A model generated the notes under the pieces. It searched no databases. It saw only the letters and a list, made by a program, of their open reading frames with translations, and was not told the origin of the DNA. Below, piece after piece: positions 52,175 through 64,000 of a DNA stretch of 64,000 bases. A program made the translations under genes and the position numbers. Numbering within the stretch: position 1 is the first letter of the stretch; each line of letters starts with the position of its first letter. Source of the stretch: an uncultured Pelagibacteraceae bacterium (GTDB taxonomy: Bacteria; Pseudomonadota; Alphaproteobacteria; Pelagibacterales; Pelagibacteraceae); contig CACJEC010000001.1 in the NCBI GenBank assembly GCA_902592325.1, positions 217,819-281,818 of the forward strand, read 5' to 3'.

Positions 52175-53261
52175 TGATTTTATCAATTAAATTTAAATCT
52201 TTTTTACAAAGATTTATTTTATATGGATATTTGGTATCAGTATTATCTGGCTTTGTTTTGATCCTAAAATATTTTAATTTCAAAATTTTACTTATCCTCT
52301 CACATTTTCTACTTGGATGATCAGCCGGAATTATTTCAATTATTTTAGTTCCAGGTTTACAAAATATGATATTTGTAAATGCCGCTCCATGCGCACCTAT
52401 AATTATGGAGGAGTTATTGAATATATTGATTTGTTTTCTAAAAGATAAAATTTCTGGTTTATATATTTTAAATTTTTTTTTAATTATCAAATTTTTAATA
52501 TCATCATAATTAGTTATTTGACAATGATTATATTTTGATTGAGAGCGATCTAAAAAGATTTTTTTTTTAGCTTTATTTTTATTTTTTTTCAAAAAAATTT
52601 TTCTGTTTTGAAAAATTATCCATCTTGGAATTTTTTTTACACTTTGTTGTATATAACCATTAGAATACCAAGGATGATCTACACAATAAACTTCTTTCGC
52701 AAAGATATGTTTATTTTTTTTGCTACTTAATAATTTTTTATCATTAATACCTAAGATATTTAAAATTTTGACTTGCCATCTTTTTGGATCTGTAACATAA
52801 AAATAATCAATCTTTTTTAAATCTATTTTTGAACTAAGAAGATAAATTTTAGGAAGAATATCAAATATGAAATGAAAATAATTATTTCCACTATCACCTT
52901 GGCATAAATTAAATACTTTCCCTTTAATTTTTTTAATGAAATCTGGTGTGCCTTGATTTACGACTGAGTTATATTTTGCACTTTTAAATTTTCCATTAAT
53001 TTGTTGATAAGAAACATGAGGCAAAACTAAATTATTTTTAATTATAGCTACATTTTCATTATTATCAGTATAAATTCTTGCATCTTTTATTTTATAGATA
53101 TAATAATTTTTGTTATTATATGATTTAAATAAAGAATCATTAATTTTTTCTTTTTTTACAAATTGAGCGCTTGTTGTTGATATTAAAATTCTACCATACA
53201 AAAATTTAAAAATAATTTGTACAGATGACCTATAATACAATTTTAATTTTTTCTTAATCAT
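52164..53261 (-). CDS. Glycosyltransferase family 61-like (DUF563)
   Basis: [42 protein letters not shown]. Confidence 0.82.
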   Translation of the reverse strand: MIKKKLKLYYRSSVQIIFKFLYGRILISTTSAQFVKKEKINDSLFKSYNNKNYYIYKIKDARIYTDNNENVAIIKNNLVLPHVSYQQINGKFKSAKYNSVVNQGTPDFIKKIKGKVFNLCQGDSGNNYFHFIFDILPKIYLLSSKIDLKKIDYFYVTDPKRWQVKILNILGINDKKLLSSKKNKHIFAKEVYCVDHPWYSNGYIQQSVKKIPRWIIFQNRKIFLKKNKNKAKKKIFLDRSQSKYNHCQITNYDDIKNLIIKKKFKIYKPEILSFRKQINIFNNSSIIIGAHGAAFTNIIFCKPGTKIIEIIPADHPSRKCERISKILKLKYFRIKTKPDNTDTKYPYKINLCKKDLNLIDKIINL

Positions 53262-53283
53262 GTATTGTAAATTTAAGTATTAA

Positions 53284-54318
53284 ATGAAACATACAGTTAA
53301 ATGGGGCATTATTGGTTTAGGGAATATAGCATTTGAATTTGCAAAGTCATTTTATAATGTAGATAACGCAGATTTAATAGCTGTTGCAAGCAGGACGAAT
53401 GAGAAATTAATTAAATTTAAGCAAAATTTTAATATTAATGATGAAAATCATTACAATTACTACGAAAAAATATTAGAAAATGATAGCATAGATGTTGTTT
53501 ATATAGCTTTACCAAACGCATTTCATTTTGAATGGATACTAAAAGCAATCGAAAAAAACAAAAATGTTTTTGTAGAAAAGCCAGCATTTACGTCACTCAA
53601 ACAAGCAGAAACAATATTTAATCATAAAAATTTTAAGAATATTTTTTTTGGTGAAGGATATATGTACCGATATCATCCGCAAATCATAGATATTATCAAA
53701 ATTATAAAATCAAAGAAAATAGGAAGACCTATTTCAATGGAATCAAATTATGGGATTAATTTAATCCATAAAAAAAATTTTCTTGGATTTAAAAAAATAA
53801 AAATAAACAAGAATAAAAGAATTTTTAACAAAGATTTAGATGGGGGAGTTATTCTTGATCAAGGGTGTTACACTACTTCTATGAGTTTATTAGTTGCATC
53901 ATTAGTAGAAAATCTTGACTTAACAAATTTTAGTTTATCAGATATTAAAACTGAGTATATGTTGGATAATATTGATGTATACAGTCAAGCAAAAATAAAT
54001 TTTGATAATAAGTTTGTATCAAATGTAAAGACTTCATTTAAAGATGATATTGGAAAAGAAACATTAATATCATGTGAGAATGGAAAAATTATTATTAAAA
54101 ATAATTGGAATTCTGAGTCTTCAAAAATTGAGCTAATTGGAAAAGTTAATAAAATATTGGAGTTTGAAAACTTAGAAAACATTTATTCTTTAGAAATTAA
54201 ATATATTAGTAATGATATTATTAATGGTAAAACTGAAGCAAGTGAACCTGGTATGAGTAAAAAAGATATTTTATTAAATGCAAGTTTAATTAATCATTGG
54301 GTAAATGGAAAAAAATAA
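53284..54318 (+). CDS. Gfo/Idh/MocA-family oxidoreductase
   Basis: WGIIGLGNIAFEFAKS; NVFVEKPAFTSLKQAE; GYMYRYHPQ. Confidence 0.92.
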   Translation: MKHTVKWGIIGLGNIAFEFAKSFYNVDNADLIAVASRTNEKLIKFKQNFNINDENHYNYYEKILENDSIDVVYIALPNAFHFEWILKAIEKNKNVFVEKPAFTSLKQAETIFNHKNFKNIFFGEGYMYRYHPQIIDIIKIIKSKKIGRPISMESNYGINLIHKKNFLGFKKIKINKNKRIFNKDLDGGVILDQGCYTTSMSLLVASLVENLDLTNFSLSDIKTEYMLDNIDVYSQAKINFDNKFVSNVKTSFKDDIGKETLISCENGKIIIKNNWNSESSKIELIGKVNKILEFENLENIYSLEIKYISNDIINGKTEASEPGMSKKDILLNASLINHWVNGKK

Positions 54319-55117
54319 ATTAATAGACTGTGTCACATTTTTTGATAATAAACGAATGTTTGATTTAAGATTTAATGTTTTAAAAGATTACGTAGATTTT
54401 TTCGTAGTTTGTGAGTCAAAATATGATCATAGGAATAATTTAAAAAAATTAAATTTTGATTTAAATTTTTTAAAAGATGATAAGGTAAAATATATTGTTT
54501 TAGATCAGCCATTCCCAAGTAAAACAGATTTATGGGAGAACCAAGCTATTCAAAGAGAATTTTTATTGAGTAATTTAGATTCATTCGTTGATGAAAATGA
54601 TTATATTTTTTTTTCAGATCCAGATGAGATACCTAATCCTAAATTGCTTATTAATTTTGATTTGAAAGAAAGATACGGTATTTTTTTTCAAAAATGTTTT
54701 AATTTTAAATTCAATTTATTTAATCCTTATGAAACCCCGTGGGAAGGAACTAGAGTTTGCAAAAAAAAAAATTTAAAATCAATAGATTTTATGAGGCAAA
54801 AAGTAAAATCTAAAAACTTGAAATATAGTTTTATAAGATTTGATAAAGAAAAAAGTATCGAGATAATTAATAATGGAGGTTGGCACTTTAACAATATTAT
54901 GGAACCAGAGGAAATTTCACTAAAATTAAAAACATTTGCTCATTCTGAATTTAGCGACAAAAGTTATTCAGATGTCGAAATAATTAAGTCTAAAATTGAA
55001 AAAAAAATTGATCTATTTAAAAGAGGTCATAAGTATGAAAAAGTTAAAATAGATAGTTCATATCCAGAATATCTAGTTATTAATTATGAAAAATACAAAT
55101 CATACATATTAGATTAA
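54305..55117 (+). CDS. Glycosyltransferase family 17-like
   Basis: MFDLRFNVLKDYVDFFVVCES; ENQAIQREFL; DEIPNP; NNGGWHFNNI. Confidence 0.8.
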   Translation: MEKNKLIDCVTFFDNKRMFDLRFNVLKDYVDFFVVCESKYDHRNNLKKLNFDLNFLKDDKVKYIVLDQPFPSKTDLWENQAIQREFLLSNLDSFVDENDYIFFSDPDEIPNPKLLINFDLKERYGIFFQKCFNFKFNLFNPYETPWEGTRVCKKKNLKSIDFMRQKVKSKNLKYSFIRFDKEKSIEIINNGGWHFNNIMEPEEISLKLKTFAHSEFSDKSYSDVEIIKSKIEKKIDLFKRGHKYEKVKIDSSYPEYLVINYEKYKSYILD

Positions 55118-55122
55118 ATTAG

Positions 55123-55212
55123 GGAGAGGTGGCCGAGTGGTTGAAGGCGCACGCTTGGAAAGCGTGTAAAGGAGCAATTCTTTCATGGGTTCGAATCCCA
55201 TTCTCTCCGCCA
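55123..55212 (+). tRNA. tRNA-Ser(GGA), CCA encoded
   Basis: GGAGAGGTGGCCGAGTGG; anticodon loop TTGGAAA; long variable arm; GGGTTCGAATCCC. Confidence 0.95.
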
Positions 55213-55224
55213 TTTATAATCATT

Positions 55225-55246
55225 ATTAATAAATCTTTTTATTAAT
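55225..55246. repeat. AT-only inverted repeat after tRNA-Ser (possible weak terminator)
   Basis: ATTAATAAA-tctt-TTTATTAAT perfect 9-bp arms. Confidence 0.4.
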
Positions 55247-55324
55247 AGATCCCAGATATTAACTATATATTTGATAATTGATTTATAACATGAAAGTATA
55301 TTTCTAATTTAATGAACTAAAATA

Positions 55325-56074
55325 ATGGGTCTCAAAACTTTTATTAAAAAAAATTTATATACACTTAAATATATAAAGAAAAAAAATAAAAAAATTGAAA
55401 ACAAAAATATTTTAATAACGGGGGCAAGTTCAGGAATTGGATTAGGAATTTGCAAAACTCTTGTTGAAAAAAATAAAGTATTAGCAATATTCAATAATAA
55501 TGAAGAAAATTTAAAAAAAATAAATAATTCTAATTTAATTTTTTTTAAATGTGATTTAAGTAATTTTGATAATTATAGTAAAATAGAAAAAAAGATAATA
55601 GAAAATGACATTCAAATAATTGTTAACTGCGCAGGTCAATTTGGTTCAAGCAATCAGTCAATACATAATATAGATTTTGAAAATTTTTTACAAATTTTAA
55701 AAATAAATTCTCTTTCAATTTTAAAAATATTACAATTAATGCACAAAAATGATAAAATAAAAAATGTTGAAAAAATAGTTAACATTAGTAGTGATGGTGG
55801 AAGTGTAGAGCTAAATAATAAGGGTAACGCTTATGTATACAGAACCACAAAATCAGCTTTAAATTCTATATCCAAAAATTTATCAATTGATTTAAAAAGA
55901 AGATTTGGAATTTCAGTTTTAACTATTGATCCAGGAAACGTAAAAACTAATATGAATAATAAAGGTTATTTAAGTCCTAACAAATGTGCAGAATACTTGA
56001 TTGATATTCTTTGTGATAATACAGATCATAATGGTACCTTTATAAATTTGTTAAAAAAAAAAATTCCTTGGTGA
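55325..56074 (+). CDS. Short-chain dehydrogenase/reductase
   Basis: ILITGASSGIGLGICKTL; NISSDGGS; YRTTKSALN. Confidence 0.92.
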   Translation: MGLKTFIKKNLYTLKYIKKKNKKIENKNILITGASSGIGLGICKTLVEKNKVLAIFNNNEENLKKINNSNLIFFKCDLSNFDNYSKIEKKIIENDIQIIVNCAGQFGSSNQSIHNIDFENFLQILKINSLSILKILQLMHKNDKIKNVEKIVNISSDGGSVELNNKGNAYVYRTTKSALNSISKNLSIDLKRRFGISVLTIDPGNVKTNMNNKGYLSPNKCAEYLIDILCDNTDHNGTFINLLKKKIPW

Positions 56075-56139
56075 TAAAACTTTAATTTTTTTTTAAGATT
56101 TTTTAAATAAAAAATGCTATAAGTATTACTTCATTATAA

Positions 56140-58200
<2,061 letters not shown>

Positions 58201-58201
58201 A

Positions 58202-59482
58202 ATGAAGTTTTTTGAAACTTCAAAATATCATTTTTTTAAAAAATCTACTTATGTTGGTTTAAGATGGATAGGTATAATAGGGCAACTAATAACAATTTAT
58301 TTTGTTTATTTTTATTTAAATTTTAAATTTAATATAATTATTTCAAATATAATAATATTGTTGGGGATTTTAAGTAATCTGTATTTAATCTTTATTTATA
58401 AAAAAACTCAATTATCAGACAGATCAGCTTTTATTTTTTTAGTGATAGATATTTTTCAATTAGGTGCATTACTTTATCTAACTGGAGGAGTTACTAATCC
58501 ATTTGTAATTTTTCTATTGATCCCAAGTGTTTTTTCATCTTCAAACTTAAGTTTTAAAACTAATCTCTTACTTCAAATTTTAACAATAATGGTGATTATT
58601 ATTTTAACTTTTTACTCTCTAGATCTACCTTCACCAATTAGTGATCATTTTCATGTGAGCCCATACTATTTTTATTCTATACCTATAGCTCTTATAATTG
58701 CTTCAATCTTTTTAAATTATTTAGCAATGACTTTTGGAAAACAATCAAGATTAAGAAGAGAAGCATTAGCAAAAATGGAAGAAGTAATGGCTACTGAACA
58801 TGAGCTTTTGTCTTTAGGTGGTCAAGCAGCAGCTGCAGCTCACTCGCTAGGAACACCTCTATCGACAATAAAAATAATTACGCAAGATTTAATTAAACAA
58901 TTTAAAGGAAATAAAGAAATTGAAAAAGATATTATATTATTATCTAGCCAAGTTGAAAGATGTAATAAAATTTTAAGAAAATTAACTCTTAATCCTGTAG
59001 AAGAGGATGTATTTATAGATAAAGATATTTCGATAAAAGAGTATTTAACTGAAATTATTTCTTCATTTAAAGAGATTAGTAAAAAAAATTTTATTTTAAC
59101 TTTTGATCAATATTCAAATGAAAGAAAAATTACTAAATCAATTGAAATTGTTTATGGGTTACGAAATTTTATTGGAAACGCCAATAAGTTTTCTAATGAA
59201 AAAATCTATATTAATCTTAAGAGTGATAGCAAAACTACAGAAATTATAATTGAGGATGATGGAAATGGTTTTTCAAGAGATATTTTGTCCAAAATTGGAG
59301 AACCGTATTTAAAATCAAATGAAATTATAGATAAATCTAAAATTGGACTCGGACTTGGTTTGTTTATTGGAAAAACATTATTAGAAAAAAATTTTGCAAC
59401 AGTTGATTGTAGAAATTCTCAAACAAGAGGTGGAGCGGAGATTCTTATTAAATGGAATAATGAAGATTTATTTAATATTTAA
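58202..59482 (+). CDS. regB: RegB/PrrB-like redox sensor histidine kinase
   Basis: [19 protein letters not shown]-box; [12 protein letters not shown] conserved Cys; GGVTNPF; G-boxes [12 protein letters not shown]. Confidence 0.87.
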   Translation: MKFFETSKYHFFKKSTYVGLRWIGIIGQLITIYFVYFYLNFKFNIIISNIIILLGILSNLYLIFIYKKTQLSDRSAFIFLVIDIFQLGALLYLTGGVTNPFVIFLLIPSVFSSSNLSFKTNLLLQILTIMVIIILTFYSLDLPSPISDHFHVSPYYFYSIPIALIIASIFLNYLAMTFGKQSRLRREALAKMEEVMATEHELLSLGGQAAAAAHSLGTPLSTIKIITQDLIKQFKGNKEIEKDIILLSSQVERCNKILRKLTLNPVEEDVFIDKDISIKEYLTEIISSFKEISKKNFILTFDQYSNERKITKSIEIVYGLRNFIGNANKFSNEKIYINLKSDSKTTEIIIEDDGNGFSRDILSKIGEPYLKSNEIIDKSKIGLGLGLFIGKTLLEKNFATVDCRNSQTRGGAEILIKWNNEDLFNI

Positions 59483-61281
59483 TTAAATTTCTTTTTATTA
59501 TCAAATAATGAGCTTAACTCTGATATCATAACATCTCCAAGTTCATTCACATCTGTAATTTTAATAGCTTTATTATAATATCTAGACACATCGTGACCAA
59601 TCCCTATTGCTAAAATTTCAATTTCAGTTTTTAGTTCTATAAATTTCACCATTTTTTTCAGATGTTTTTCTAAAAAGTCTCCTGAATTTACAGAAAGAGT
59701 AGAGTCATCAACTGGTGCTCCATCAGAAATAACCATCAAAATTTTTCGTTCTTCTTTTCTTTTTTTAATTCTACTGTAAGCCCATGAAATGGCTTCTCCA
59801 TCAATATTTTCTTTAAGCAAACCCTCTTTAAGCATTAAACCTAAATTGTTTTTAGATTGGCGCCAGTGTGTGTCTGCTCCTTTATAAACTATATGTCTTA
59901 AATCATTTAATCTTCCAGGAGTTTTGGGTTTTAAATTTTTGTTCCAAAGTTCCCTACTTTTTCCACCTTTCCAATTTTTTGTTGTAAATCCTAAAATTTC
60001 AACTTTTACAGAGCATCTTTCTAATGTTCTGGATAAGATATCTGCACATATTGCTGCAATGGTAATAGGCCTTCCTCTCATTGAACCTGAATTATCAATT
60101 AGTAAAGTTACAATTGTGTCTTTGAAATCTAAATCTTTTTCTTTTTTGAAGGATAAAGAATTGTAAGGATCCATAATTACTCTAGGAAGTTTTGAACTAT
60201 CCAATAATCCTTCCTCTAAATCAAATTGCCAAGCTCTGTTTTGTTTTGCTAATAATTGTCTTTGCAATTTGTTTGCAAGCTTTGTGACAACATCTTGAAA
60301 TCCTATCAATTGTTGATCTAAAGTTTTCCTTAGCTTATTAGCTTCATCTGCTTTTTCTAAATTTTCAGCTTTAGTAATTTCATCAAATTTTGTTGTATAG
60401 ATTTTGTACTCAAGGTTTAAATCATTCAAATTTTTCTTTTGAATTATTTGTTCAGAGTTTTGTTGATCTGATTCTGTGTCAACTAATTCTTCATCTAATT
60501 TATACTCATCAATATCATAATCTGAGTCTAGATTTGCCTCTGTTTCATGTTCATTATTTTCATCCTTTTTTTCCTCACTATCACTTTCATGGTCATCATT
60601 TGATGGATTATTTTGGCCTTCATTTTGATTTTCTTTTTTATCTTCCTCATTTTCTTCTGTTTGAAAAATATCCATTTCTTGTAAAATTTTTGAAAATTTA
60701 GAACTATATATATTTTGGTTTTCAAAATTTTCTTTTAAAAATTTGGCATGTTTATTAATTGATTCATCAAAGTCTTTCTCCCAAAAATTAAGCATTTTTG
60801 AAGAATGCGGATTTAGATTTAAATTATAAAATTTTTTTAACATATAAAGCTCAAATGCTTCCGCTACTGGCACGTCCTCTTTTGTTTTTAACTGATCTTT
60901 TCTTTTTAAATTTATCATTTGATTGTAATTTTCTTTGAGGTTTTTTTCGATACCTTTAAGCATATTACCACCTAAAATTTCGTATCTTATCTTCTCAGCA
61001 ATTGCATACAATGACTTACAGTTCGAATTTGTTGGAAGATTTTTTTTATATATTTTGTCATTAGAAAATTTTTTTCTTACAGCGGAGGAATCTGCTTCAG
61101 CTCTTGCTTTTATAAAATCAGTTTTATTACTTAAATTATTTAATTCAAAAAAATCAAATTTTTCAGATTCTTTTATTTCTTTATTTTTTTTCTTTACTAC
61201 TAAATCATCTGAAATTACCCTTATTGTAGAGGCTAGAGCTTGTCTTAATTTTTCTTTAAGATTTGTGTCTTTATTATTCAT
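59479..61281 (-). CDS. cobT: CobT-like VWA-domain protein
   Basis: Acidic central region; MIDAS-type [14 protein letters not shown]; cotranscribed with CobS-like ATPase. Confidence 0.9.
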   Translation of the reverse strand: MNNKDTNLKEKLRQALASTIRVISDDLVVKKKNKEIKESEKFDFFELNNLSNKTDFIKARAEADSSAVRKKFSNDKIYKKNLPTNSNCKSLYAIAEKIRYEILGGNMLKGIEKNLKENYNQMINLKRKDQLKTKEDVPVAEAFELYMLKKFYNLNLNPHSSKMLNFWEKDFDESINKHAKFLKENFENQNIYSSKFSKILQEMDIFQTEENEEDKKENQNEGQNNPSNDDHESDSEEKKDENNEHETEANLDSDYDIDEYKLDEELVDTESDQQNSEQIIQKKNLNDLNLEYKIYTTKFDEITKAENLEKADEANKLRKTLDQQLIGFQDVVTKLANKLQRQLLAKQNRAWQFDLEEGLLDSSKLPRVIMDPYNSLSFKKEKDLDFKDTIVTLLIDNSGSMRGRPITIAAICADILSRTLERCSVKVEILGFTTKNWKGGKSRELWNKNLKPKTPGRLNDLRHIVYKGADTHWRQSKNNLGLMLKEGLLKENIDGEAISWAYSRIKKRKEERKILMVISDGAPVDDSTLSVNSGDFLEKHLKKMVKFIELKTEIEILAIGIGHDVSRYYNKAIKITDVNELGDVMISELSSLFDNKKKFN

Positions 61282-62255
61282 TAAATTTGAATATTTATCA
61301 GAGATTCTGGTAAATCTTCACCAAAACATCTTTGATAATATTCTGCGATTGTGTTTTTTTCCATATCATCGCATTTATTCAAAAAGGTTACTCTAAAAGC
61401 GTAGCCAGTATCTTTAAATATTTCTGCATTATCAGCCCAATGCAATACAGTTCTAGGACTCATAACTGTTGAAATATCTCCAGCTATAAATCCTTTTCTA
61501 GTAAGTGAAGCCACTTTAATCATATTAGCAATTTTTTCTTTTCCTTTAGGGTTATCTAGTTTTTTATTCTTTGCTAAAATCACATCCATTTCTCTCTCAA
61601 GACTTAAATAATTAAGTGTTGTTACTATATTCCATCTATCCATTTGACCTTGATTTATTTGCTGTGTCCCATGATAAAGGCCAGTTGTATCTCCTAATCC
61701 AACAGTATTTGATGTAGCAAACAATCTAAAAAATTTATTTTGTCTGATTACCTTATTCTTATCTAGTAAAGTAAAGCTACCTTCTGATTCTAACACTCTT
61801 TGAATTACAAACATCACATCTGGTCTACCAGCATCATATTCATCGAATACAAGAGCTACAGGATTTTGAATTGACCAAGGCAAGATACCCTCTTTAAATT
61901 CAGTAACTTGTTTCCCATCTTTTAGAACTATTGCATCTTTTCCAATCAAATCAATACGACTTATATGGCTATCTAAATTTACTCGAATACAAGGCCAGTT
62001 TAATCTAGCTGCTATTTGTTCTATATGTGTAGATTTTCCTGTACCATGATAGCCTTGCACTAAAACTCTTTTGTTAAAAGAAAATCCTGAAATTATAGCA
62101 AGCGTTGTATCTCGATCAAATTTATATGTTTTATCAATTTCTGGGACATACTCATTTTTTTTAGAGAAAGCGTTAACCTCCATATCAGAGTCTATTCCAA
62201 AAGTTTGTTTTACTGATATTTTTATATCTGGTTGTAAGTCAAGATTAGGTATCAA
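61281..62255 (-). CDS. cobS: CobS-like AAA+ ATPase
   Basis: Walker [11 protein letters not shown]; Walker [41 protein letters not shown]. Confidence 0.93.
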   Translation of the reverse strand: MIPNLDLQPDIKISVKQTFGIDSDMEVNAFSKKNEYVPEIDKTYKFDRDTTLAIISGFSFNKRVLVQGYHGTGKSTHIEQIAARLNWPCIRVNLDSHISRIDLIGKDAIVLKDGKQVTEFKEGILPWSIQNPVALVFDEYDAGRPDVMFVIQRVLESEGSFTLLDKNKVIRQNKFFRLFATSNTVGLGDTTGLYHGTQQINQGQMDRWNIVTTLNYLSLEREMDVILAKNKKLDNPKGKEKIANMIKVASLTRKGFIAGDISTVMSPRTVLHWADNAEIFKDTGYAFRVTFLNKCDDMEKNTIAEYYQRCFGEDLPESLINIQI

Positions 62256-62772
62256 TTTTTTCTCTATAAGTGTTTTTAAGTTGGGTATAAGCCAAAGTTA
62301 TTTGTTTAAGTTTTTCTTCGTATTTTTTATTTCCAGCATTTATATCTGGGTGAAATTTTTTGACAAGTATTTTGAATTTATCATGAATTTTTTGCCATTT
62401 TAAACCCACAGAAACTCCCAAAATACTAAAGGCTTTGATATCTTTATGATCAAATTTAAATTGACGCAGATGATTATAATCACTTTTAAATTTATCATTA
62501 TTCGACTCATCTTTTAAGGTATTATTCCATAAAACTTTAAAAAAATTATCAGAAGAACTAAAGCTTTGCGTGGGTTTATGCCAAATCATGTCTGATTTTA
62601 AAAAATCCATAACTTGATCGTCATTCATACCTGAAAAATAATTCCAATTTTTATTAAATTCTTTAACGTGAGCTAAGCATAAGAGACGATATTTTTTACT
62701 ATTATCTTTTTCTACAGGAGCTTTATATTCTCCTATTTCTTTACAATTATTCCAGTCACAAATATTTTTCAT
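62245..62772 (-). CDS. J-domain (DnaJ-like) protein with N-terminal Cys-containing segment
   Basis: C-terminal J domain ...LVKKFHPDINAGNKKYEEKLKQITLAYTQLK; N-term CDWNNCKEIG...LLCLAHV. Confidence 0.85.
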   Translation of the reverse strand: MKNICDWNNCKEIGEYKAPVEKDNSKKYRLLCLAHVKEFNKNWNYFSGMNDDQVMDFLKSDMIWHKPTQSFSSSDNFFKVLWNNTLKDESNNDKFKSDYNHLRQFKFDHKDIKAFSILGVSVGLKWQKIHDKFKILVKKFHPDINAGNKKYEEKLKQITLAYTQLKNTYREKIDT

Positions 62773-62791
62773 GATATAGTAAGTAATACTT

Positions 62792-63052
62792 ATGGATAAA
62801 AATAATTTAATTGCAATTATAAAAAAAAAATTAAAGGGTGAAATTGCAATTGAAAAAATTGAAGTTGAGGATAAGTCATTTCTTCATAAAAATCACTCAG
62901 GTCACCAAGAAGGCAAATTTCATTTAAAATTAACTATTGATTCAAGAGAGCTAAAAGAATTAAATAGGATTGATAGAAATAAAAAAGTTTATAAAGTTCT
63001 AAGCAATGAAATGAATACATTTATTCATTCCTTGCAAATTTTAATTCGATAG
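62792..63052 (+). CDS. BolA-family protein
   Basis: IEVEDKSFLHKNHSGHQEGKFHLKLTI...RNKKVYKVLSNEMNTFIHSLQI. Confidence 0.9.
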   Translation: MDKNNLIAIIKKKLKGEIAIEKIEVEDKSFLHKNHSGHQEGKFHLKLTIDSRELKELNRIDRNKKVYKVLSNEMNTFIHSLQILIR

Positions 63053-64000
63053 TTCTTTTTTTAAAAATTTTTTGATTTTTGAGTTGCTATACTCATTAGT
63101 AATTTCAGTTAAACCCACTTTCTTTAACAAGATCAAATTAATCTTTTTTGAAATATTTTTTTTATCTTTCATCATAAAATTTAAAATTATGTTTAGATCT
63201 TTGGGTAAAAAATAATTTTTAATATCTGAAGGTAGTCCTAAACTATGTACATGATTTATTATTTGATTAAATTCTTTGAATTTAATTAGTCTGTTATCAA
63301 GACTAAATTTTAGTGCTGTTCCTATTCCTAATATTACTGCTTCACCATGATTTAATTTTTTAGAGTATCCAAGTGTTGCTTCATAAGCATGTGCAAAAGT
63401 ATGACCAAAGTTTAATATCTTCCTCATATCCTTCTCGCGCTCATCCTTCTCAACAATTAATTTTTTTATTTTACAGCTTTCAAAAATAGCTTTTTCAATG
63501 AATGGTTTTTTTAATTTTAAAATATTTGAAGAATTTCTATTTAAATATTTATAAAAACCTTTATTTAGAATTAGAGAGTGTTTAAATATCTCACCGTATC
63601 CACAGACAACCTCCCTCTTAGGTAAAGTTTTTAAAAACTCAGTATCAGAAATTACTATTTTAGGTTGATAAAAACACCCTATAAGATTTTTACCCTCTCT
63701 TGTATTTATACCTGTTTTACCACCAATTGATGAATCTACTTGAGATAAAAGAGTTGTTGGAATATTGATAAATTTCAGTCCTCTTTTATATAAGCTTGCT
63801 GCAAAACCACCTACATCACCAGTGATACCACCTCCAACAGTTATTAAACTATCAAATCTAGAAAAGTTTTTATTAAGTAAAATTTTTAAAATTTTATTAA
63901 CATTAAAAAAATTTTTATTTTTTTCATTTGCATTAAATAAATATTTAGATATTTCTTTCTTTTTTAAAGACCTAGTAATTTTTGAAACCATTTTTTTTGG
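63041..64000 (-). CDS. aroB: 3-dehydroquinate synthase, N-terminus beyond window end
   Basis: VGGGITGDVGGFAASLYKRGLKFINIPTTLLSQVDSSIGGKTGIN; GHTFAHAYE; frame is open to the window edge. Confidence 0.94.
   Translation of the reverse strand, partial: PKKMVSKITRSLKKKEISKYLFNANEKNKNFFNVNKILKILLNKNFSRFDSLITVGGGITGDVGGFAASLYKRGLKFINIPTTLLSQVDSSIGGKTGINTREGKNLIGCFYQPKIVISDTEFLKTLPKREVVCGYGEIFKHSLILNKGFYKYLNRNSSNILKLKKPFIEKAIFESCKIKKLIVEKDEREKDMRKILNFGHTFAHAYEATLGYSKKLNHGEAVILGIGTALKFSLDNRLIKFKEFNQIINHVHSLGLPSDIKNYFLPKDLNIILNFMMKDKKNISKKINLILLKKVGLTEITNEYSNSKIKKFLKKELSN

Noticed and set aside
60390-60725. ORFs of 103 aa (+) and 65 aa (-) in the CobT region
   Set aside because: Alternative-frame translations of the repetitive acidic (GAA/GAT-rich) linker of CobT.
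60935-61396. 153-aa plus-strand ORF
   Set aside because: Antisense to the CobT N-terminus and CobS C-terminus.

Overview
AT-rich, densely packed bacterial chromosome segment. Gene content, small intergenic gaps and alphaproteobacterial gene orders (fabB-fabA-irr; rpsT-dnaA-dnaN; argH-lptM-lysA; helicase-fdxA-carD; bolA/dnaJ-cobS-cobT) suggest a SAR11/Pelagibacterales-like genome; this assignment is inferred from content, not searched. Most of the window is core housekeeping: fatty acid synthesis, ubiquinone, replication initiation, PDH, GOGAT, thrS-infC-rpmI-rplT-pheST-lepA, gyrB, RegB-like kinase, CobST, aroB. I recognised three tRNAs (Leu-CAA, Arg-ACG, Ser-GGA) and no CRISPR, prophage or IS element. 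Main points for follow-up: (1) a candidate iron/peroxide island at the left end, with two nearly identical 17-bp Irr/ICE-like palindromes before irr and katG, then a 2OG-Fe hydroxylase, a DUF2061 protein, two Fur-box-like sites and an unlisted 59-aa Cys-rich protein; (2) a 26-residue Lys/Arg/Ala mini-protein with its own promoter, 5' hairpin and terminator, convergent with a CarD regulator carrying a histone-H1-like Lys-rich N-terminal tail with a 15-bp tandem repeat; (3) a lipoyl domain fused to the N-terminus of PDH E1 (AceE); (4) small genes below the ORF-track cutoff (LptM-like lipoprotein, 32-aa TM protein); (5) an orphan CobS/CobT/J-domain module; (6) a surface-sugar gene cassette around tRNA-Ser between lepA and gyrB.
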